Shown: positions 6,898 to 10,597 of the stretch, piece by piece
Layout: each line of letters starts with the position of its first letter
Position numbering within the stretch: position 1 is the stretch's first letter
Origin: Euperipatoides rowelli
Lineage: Eukaryota > Onychophora > Udeonychophora > Euonychophora > Peripatopsidae
DNA length: 10,597 bases
Assembly (NCBI GenBank): GCA_003024985.2
Contig: PXIH01S0021855.1
Strand: one strand, 5' to 3'
Program-made: the position numbers and the translations under genes
Notes under the pieces: model-generated
Database searches by the model: none
Told to the model about the DNA's origin: nothing
What the model saw: only the letters and a program-made list of their open reading frames with translations

Positions 6898-7089
6898 ATG
6901 TCATCTGTTGAAGAAAGGTTGGGGGAGATGGATTTAGCAATTTTAGAGGTGGTTCCTGAGGGTCCCCCCTCTGCTCCAAAAAGAGTGGCATCCAGCCGCA
7001 AGTGGGGGAAAGCAAGGCAAGGTTGGTCAAGGAGGATCAAGCGAACCCCTAAACCACGATGGCTGCCTGAACTTAAAGACTTTACATAA
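6898..7089 (+). CDS. Possible short exon or remnant frame, unidentified
   Basis: A 63-codon frame runs from ATG 6898 to TAA 7087-7089. It is GC-richer than the very AT-rich DNA on both sides and gives a basic, polar product with patches such as PEGPPSAPKR, RRIKRTPKPRW and a C-terminal LPELKDFT. A T-rich tract (6837-6888) just upstream looks like an intron polypyrimidine tract, so a terminal exon is possible. I recognise no domain. The minus strand is also open across the same segment (7103-6879, 74 codons), so strand assignment is uncertain. An alternative is a remnant of a mobile element lying beyond the gypsy pol end. No AATAAA is obvious immediately downstream. Treat as a hypothesis. Confidence 0.25.
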   Translation: MSSVEERLGEMDLAILEVVPEGPPSAPKRVASSRKWGKARQGWSRRIKRTPKPRWLPELKDFT

Positions 7090-7381
7090 GTTTTGTTCCA
7101 CATTGTTTAATTCATTTGTGTTTCTGGATGTTTTAAGAATTATGAAAATTTAGATAATTTACTAATTAACTTAACTTTTGTTTAATTTTATTGAGTTTAT
7201 GATTTTATTTATTACTTTGATTTTATTTATCTGTGCTTACCTAGCTTTAATGATTTTATGTATTTAATTTGTTTATTACGACTTTTTTGATTAGTGTTGC
7301 ATGTAATTGGACTAGAATTTTTTGAATGGCCATTTATTTGAATTCATTTCTTTATTTTACCTAGGTAAATTTTTGTTTTTC
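7090..7381. other. AT-rich spacer; expected site of gypsy 3' LTR but none recognised
   Basis: On the minus strand this lies downstream of the pol C-terminus, where a polypurine tract and LTR should follow. The sequence is rich in ATTTA-type words with no clear purine tract next to a TG. The only purine-rich run with many G on that strand lies further on, at about 6973-6961. Without the other LTR in the window, boundaries cannot be set. Confidence 0.4.
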
Positions 7382-7570
7382 TTATTTTGCTAAACTCCTA
7401 CTTCGCAAAAAGCACCCGTGCATTACCTCTGGGTCTTCTATCTCGACAAACTGATTGGTACTGTCTTTATTTGCATTTGAGCTCTTTGAAGTATTTAAGT
7501 GCTGCTGTTGAGCAAATTTGACACTGGCCATCTCGTCAGGTGGCGTAATCTTATGTGATCCTTGCAGCGA
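7382..7570 (-). pseudogene. Probable gypsy pol C-terminal tail in a shifted frame
   Basis: A frame different from that at 7594 is open for 62 codons, containing HKITPPDEMASVKFAQQQHL, VEIEDPEVMHG and CFLRSRSLAK before TAA 7384-7382. Acidic tails ending in an N/F-L-R-S-R-S-like motif are common at the end of Ty3/gypsy Pol proteins. I therefore read this as the real C-terminus, separated by a frameshift from the acidic region. It has no plausible start of its own. The homology is by motif style only, so confidence is moderate. Confidence 0.45.
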
Positions 7571-7593
7571 TTATAAATAATCTTCATATTGGA

Positions 7594-8416
7594 TTATTTG
7601 AGTTGCTTTTCGGATTTCTCCGAGTCGTGGGAGTCCTCATCATCTTCCTCAACTTCTTCATAAGGAAAAGTGATGATGGGAATGTTTTGGTCATTTTCGG
7701 GGTTTCTACTATGCATAGGAATGGGGGTTGTACTACCTGTTTCATCGTCATCTATCTGGGTTCTGCGTATATAGGGTTTTAATTTGTCAATATGTACTTT
7801 TTTTCTAATGTCTGGGTTTTTAATGTCTTGAATAATATAGTTGGCTAGTCTAGTTCTCTGAGTTACTGTATAGGTCCTGTGTATCTTTGGTTGAGTTTAA
7901 GGTTGTGGCCAGCTTAACTCGGTATATCAAGGCAAAGAACTGGGTCTCCAATATTAAACTCACGAAGACGATACCCTTTATCTTTGCTCCTGGCATTATT
8001 AATCGATGCATTTTGTAAGTTAGAGAATACTTCTGACTTTGCAGCCTCCAGTCTCTCCATTATACAGTGGACTTATTCTACTCTTTCTAGATTGTTGTCA
8101 TTTTCTTCTAAGTTAAATTCTGAGAACATGTCATATTGATGGAAGCCGTGGAAAATGTAAAAGGGCACTTGTTTTGTGCTGCTGTGAACGGTGTTGTTTA
8201 TAACTTGCATCAAATATGGAAGTATTATGTCCCAGTCGGTGAAGTTTTTGTTACTATAGTGTGATATTAGGTTCAGTATTTTGCCATTTATTCTTTCGCT
8301 TACCACATTGGAGCGCGGCCAGTAACTATTTGTGTTTACTCACTGTATTTCTAACTTTTCATAAAGTGTTGTCATGATATGGCCTACTAGTTGTGGTCCC
8401 CTGTCTGATAGGATAC
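7594..8416 (-). pseudogene. pol: Gypsy integrase, second half (D and E of DD35E) and C-terminal domain
   Basis: Directly beyond the hAT insertion the frame resumes with KCILSDRGPQLVGH. The second catalytic aspartate is at 8405-8403, and SERIN follows with the catalytic glutamate at 8297-8295, 35 residues apart. NFTDWDIILPYLMQ, NTVHSSTKQVPFYIFHG and the following segment match the end of the gypsy integrase core. Stops lie at 8342-8340, 8075-8073 and 7916-7914. A shift near 7872 moves from FNIGDPVLC...YTGP to TVTQRTRLANYIIQDIKN and KKVHIDKLKPY, the usual SH3-like C-terminal module ending in V-H-x-D-x-L-K. An acidic tail (EEVEEDDEDSHDSE) leads to a TAA at 7596-7594. Confidence 0.9.
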
Positions 8417-8424
8417 ATTTGGAG
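8417..8424. repeat. Target-site duplication of hAT element, left copy (atttggag)
   Basis: Identical to 9339-9346. It joins the integrase frame on the two sides: removing one copy plus the element restores continuity of the host gypsy gene around the second catalytic aspartate. Confidence 0.95.
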
Positions 8425-8453
8425 TAGGGATGGGAAAAGTTGTTTCTCACAAA

Positions 8454-8473
8454 GAGCAGTAGCAACTTGTGAC
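8454..8473 (+). repeat. Subterminal 20-bp direct repeat, left copy
   Basis: gagcagtagcaacttgtgac matches 9267-9286 at 19 of 20 positions in the same orientation. It lies 29 bp inside the left end. Confidence 0.85.
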
Positions 8474-8654
8474 TGCTACAACTCTAAACCTGCTACTTAT
8501 ACCTGCTACCTTTTGTCACTGTGACAAGCACTATGTTGCTTTTTACTTATAAGGTTTTTACACTGACGATATTTTTAAGTCAGTGGGTTTTTAGCCCCGC
8601 CTATTTACCAAGTTTTAGCAAAGTATCGTAACTGTGATCTGTTAACCAGGCACA

Positions 8655-8683
8655 GTCACAGAGTAGAAAGCATACTCTGTGAC
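8655..8683. repeat. Internal hairpin in hAT element
   Basis: gtcacagagta (8655-8665) and tactctgtgac (8673-8683) form perfect 11-bp arms around a 7-nt loop. The arms include the TGTGAC word seen near both ends. A 14-bp direct repeat tatcgtaactgtga flanks it at 8624-8637 and 8702-8715. Confidence 0.8.
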
Positions 8684-9034
8684 AGGAACAGCATTATTAA
8701 CTATCGTAACTGTGAATTACTATGGAAGAGCAGTTGAATTGAGAATTGAACGTAAAGTAAAATGGGAAGTAACTAATCAAATGGGTTTAGTTTTGTATAA
8801 AAATTGATAGTATGATTGTATACTTTATGACAAAACATTCATTATAAATTTTGATTTACTGCATAATAAAAATTTTATTAATTTTATAAAAATATTAAAA
8901 ATAAATTAGAATACGGTACAGTATTTGTCTAAACTGAATTGATTCTTTTCATATCGTCTATTATTTTTTTTTCCCAATTCTTCGTGAATGCTAGTCGCAT
9001 TTAGTATTTATAGTTGATTCAAGGGAAAGTCCGT

Positions 9035-9059
9035 AAATATATATAGTATATATATTTAT
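9035..9059. repeat. AT-rich perfect inverted repeat
   Basis: taaatatatata and tatatatattta form 12-bp arms around a single G (9047). It lies inside the hAT element; cruciform potential only. Confidence 0.8.
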
Positions 9060-9266
9060 AAATAAATAAATATTAAAACATAAATTGAAAAAATATCTGA
9101 TCTAAAGCATACACGGAAGAAATGGTAATATACCGAATCTGTGATCTGTCGCACAGAAGCAGGAAGGAACAGTAGTGCTGTCTATAGATACAGGCATCAA
9201 CTAAAGTGAAGCAGAATATCGATTGTGAACCTGTGACAGAATGTAGCAGGCTTTTTCAGAAAAAAG

Positions 9267-9286
9267 GAGCAGTAACAACTTGTGAC
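9267..9286 (+). repeat. Subterminal 20-bp direct repeat, right copy
   Basis: Same orientation as the left copy, one mismatch (g/a at the ninth base). It lies 52 bp inside the right end. Confidence 0.85.
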
Positions 9287-9338
9287 ACAGGTGGAGCAGT
9301 GACAAAATAGCAGACTGTGATTTCACAACCCATCCCTA

Positions 9339-9346
9339 ATTTGGAG
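9339..9346. repeat. Target-site duplication of hAT element, right copy (atttggag)
   Basis: Exact copy of 8417-8424, immediately outside the right terminal inverted repeat. Confidence 0.95.
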
Positions 9347-9907
9347 CCGCCATATTGGGTGTAGATTGTCTTCATGTAGTCTTTGGCTATTATGTGTGCT
9401 TCATGACTTGGCAGTGGGCTGGCGAATGTCATGCAAGAGAAGTGGTCTGTGTATGTTAGTGTATTTGTTTCATCTTTGTGTGGTTGAAAAGGGGCCAAGA
9501 ATATCAATACTGACTTTGGACTTGCATGTGGTAGGTGGCTCGATGGCTTGTATGGGTGCTTTTACCCTATTACGATTCCTCCTTTGATCACAACTTTCAC
9601 AACTGTTTTTGTAGGTTTTTATGTCTGCAAAGATAGTTTCCCAAGTAAAGTTTCTCTTTATTTTGTACAAGGTTTTTTCTAGAGAAAAGTGTCCCTGACG
9701 ATGCAATCGTGGTAAAAGTACATAACATCCGGTATGAGGGATGCTGGGACGAATGTATGATATGAAGAGAAATTTGATTTGCCAAGTTGGATTAACTTCA
9801 TTAATATTTGGTTTTCTTCTATAATAAAGTTGTTACTATTTAACTTTCCTTTCTTTATTTTATTAATTGTATCTAGACAAAAGGTTTCTTTTTGTTCTTC
9901 TTGCATT
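9347..9907 (-). pseudogene. pol: Gypsy integrase, zinc-binding domain and first catalytic Asp
   Basis: After RNase H the frame runs through a variable segment to YHTFVPASLIPDVMYFYHD, the run before the HHCC zinc-binding domain. The frame then shifts near 9710. The new frame carries RQGHFSLEKTLYKI, NFTWETIFADI and CESC (cysteines at 9601-9599 and 9592-9590), followed by SIDILGPF with the first integrase aspartate at 9505-9503. A second shift near 9500 restores the original frame, giving TLTYTDHFSCMTFASPLP, EAHIIAKDYMKTIYTQYGGS, the first core strands. Sequence stops abruptly at the target-site duplication of the hAT element. The two frameshifts compensate each other, so this stretch has drifted after loss of function. 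Confidence 0.88.
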
Positions 9908-10281
9908 AGTTCTACAGTTAAAGTTTTTTTTGTTGTCTCTAGTGCACATGTGATAGTCACGTCTTCCTCGTGGTTTCGTGAGAGCATGTCTGCGAGACTG
10001 TTCAGTCTACCCGGAATGTGTTCGAAATGGATGTCATTTTGTTGAATATTGATCATCCATCTCGCCACTCTGGAGTTAGTGTCCTTTAGTTCTATTAAGT
10101 ATATTAGTTGTTAGTGGTCAGTTAAAAGGATTATTTTATTCCCGTACATCATGTGTTTAAATTGGTCCAGGGCGAACACAATGGTGAGTGCTTCCCGTTC
10201 TATAACAGTGTAATTCCGCTCAGCTTTATTTAACCGGCGACTTGTGTATGCAATGGGTTGAAATTCCCCATTTTCATTCTC
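9908..10281 (-). pseudogene. pol: Gypsy RNase H, remainder
   Basis: The same frame continues past the stop with PIAYTSRRLNKAERNYTVIE, EREALTIVFAL, FKHMMYG, LLTDH, a second stop (10113-10111), then LIYLIELKDTNSRVARWM, HFEHIPGRLNSLADMLSRN. RNase H catalytic positions are visible: the acidic ERE (10200-10192), aspartate in LTDH (10119-10117) and aspartate in LADMLSR (9990-9988). The fold and spacing are ordinary for Ty3/gypsy. Apart from the two nonsense codons the domain is well preserved. The product would have degraded the RNA of the RNA-DNA hybrid during reverse transcription. Confidence 0.9.
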
Positions 10282-10597
10282 TTACTCGAGTACCACACCT
10301 AAAGATGTGAGGGAGGCATCTGTCTTTATTACAAAGGGTTTGTCATACCTTGGGAAAGCTAGTAGTGGGGCTGTGATGAGTTTTGGCTTTAGTGTTTGGA
10401 ATGCTATTTCTGCACTGTCATTCCAAGTAATTTTTGTATTTCTTTTCTTTAGTAAGTCGTATAGTGGGGCAGCTATTTCTGCGAAGTTAGTTACAAATTT
10501 TCGGTAGAAGTTCAAGCTACCCAAGAAACTCCTCACTCCCTTCACAGTCTGTGGTCTGGCTAGTTTTTGGATGGCTGCCACACTGTTTTCACAGGCC
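10282..10597 (-). pseudogene. pol: Gypsy RT thumb and start of RNase H
   Basis: The frame is open from the window edge (before the first Met at 10581) to a TAA at 10284-10282. It reads AAIQKLARPQTVKGVRSFLG, NFYRKFVTNFAEIAAPL, LLKK, ITWNDSAEIAFQTLK, PLLAFPRYDKPFVI and TDAS. These are the RT connection of Ty3/gypsy elements (V-x-x-F-L-G-x-x-x-Y-Y-R-x-F-I-x-x-F) and the first RNase H strand with its catalytic aspartate in TDAS (10320-10318). The stop falls after GVVLE, where the family usually has a Gln and the RNase H continues, so it is a nonsense change and not the natural end. The catalytic RT palm is outside the window to the right. Confidence 0.92.

Larger units (their letters stand above)
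8425..9338. mobile_element. Non-autonomous hAT transposon (914 bp) with intact ends
   Basis: The termini are TAGGGATGGG (8425-8434) and CCCATCCCTA (9329-9338), a perfect 10-bp inverted repeat closely resembling the TAGGGATGAAA-type end of maize Ac, the founding hAT member. The element is flanked by a perfect 8-bp duplication atttggag, the size made by hAT transposases. No transposase frame exists inside, so it must have been moved in trans. Subterminal regions hold repeated short motifs: CTGCTAC at 8473, 8490 and 8503, its complement at 9243, and GAGCAGT-type words, as expected for transposase binding sites. It also contains a 20-bp direct repeat near both ends and two internal hairpins. It interrupts the gypsy integrase gene between the first and second catalytic aspartates. 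Confidence 0.93.
7382..10597 (-). mobile_element. Ty3/gypsy retrotransposon, 3' half of pol, degenerate and interrupted
   Basis: Reading the minus strand from the right edge, the order is RT end, RNase H, integrase, acidic tail. Integrase after RNase H is the Ty3/gypsy order and separates it from the copia element at the left. At least four in-frame stops (10284-10282, 10113-10111, 8342-8340 and 8075-8073; a fifth at 7916-7914), frameshifts near 9710, 9500 and 7872, and a 914-bp insertion show it is dead. The 5' part (gag, protease and most of RT) lies beyond the window. No LTR was found on the left side. Confidence 0.92.

Noticed and set aside
7555-7782. Plus-strand 75-codon frame
   Set aside because: It is the antisense shadow of the gypsy integrase C-terminal region, where the minus frame has clear V-H-x-D-x-L-K and acidic-tail motifs.
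8425-9338. CRISPR-like or satellite array suggested by the many CTGCTAC / TGTGAC words
   Set aside because: Spacing is irregular and the words cluster at the ends of a TIR-bounded element with an 8-bp duplication, which fits hAT subterminal repeats.
9366-10507. Plus-strand frames at 9366-9587, 9779-10045 and 10307-10507
   Set aside because: All are antisense to recognisable gypsy pol domains on the minus strand.

Overview
This window looks like intergenic DNA from an AT-rich invertebrate (animal) genome. It is filled with layered, decayed transposable elements. Nothing resembles a prokaryotic gene: there are no operons, ribosome binding sites, CRISPR arrays, tRNAs or rRNAs. What can be recognised is reverse transcriptase, integrase, protease and zinc-knuckle motifs of eukaryotic retrotransposons, two LTRs, and the termini of hAT-type DNA transposons. 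A lineage more precise than 'animal, probably invertebrate' is not justified by the sequence.

Layout, left to right. Positions 1-115 (minus) hold the thumb-region tail of a CR1/jockey-type non-LTR reverse transcriptase. It is fused directly to a truncated 5' LTR (116-506) of a Ty1/copia element on the plus strand. That element has a copia-type primer binding site (508-521), a broken gag-protease-integrase frame (646-2977), a G-rich polypurine tract and a complete 460-bp 3' LTR (3054-3513). It has no reverse transcriptase or RNase H. Downstream lie two more decayed CR1-like pieces on the minus strand: a C-terminal end at 3579-3780 and an RT palm with the catalytic FCDD box at 4399-4720. They are separated by an AT-rich segment bounded by a 16-bp inverted repeat and ending in an hAT-like terminus (3810-4398).

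Positions 4721-5830 form a block of much higher GC without a convincing reading frame. I could not identify it. Positions 5831-7381 are mostly very AT-rich, with homopolymer tracts and one short GC-rich open segment (6898-7089).

From 7382 to the right edge the minus strand carries the 3' half of a Ty3/gypsy pol gene: RT end, RNase H, integrase and an acidic C-terminal tail. It is riddled with stops and frameshifts. Its integrase core is split by a 914-bp non-autonomous hAT element (8425-9338) with a 10-bp perfect terminal inverted repeat and a perfect 8-bp target duplication.

None of the elements encodes a complete enzyme set. The copia copy keeps integrase motifs but no polymerase, the gypsy copy is interrupted, and the hAT copy has no transposase. 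Any of them could move only with proteins supplied from elsewhere. The relative order of one event is clear: the hAT insertion is younger than the gypsy copy it splits. The copia LTRs differ by about 2% substitutions, so that insertion is fairly recent but not new.
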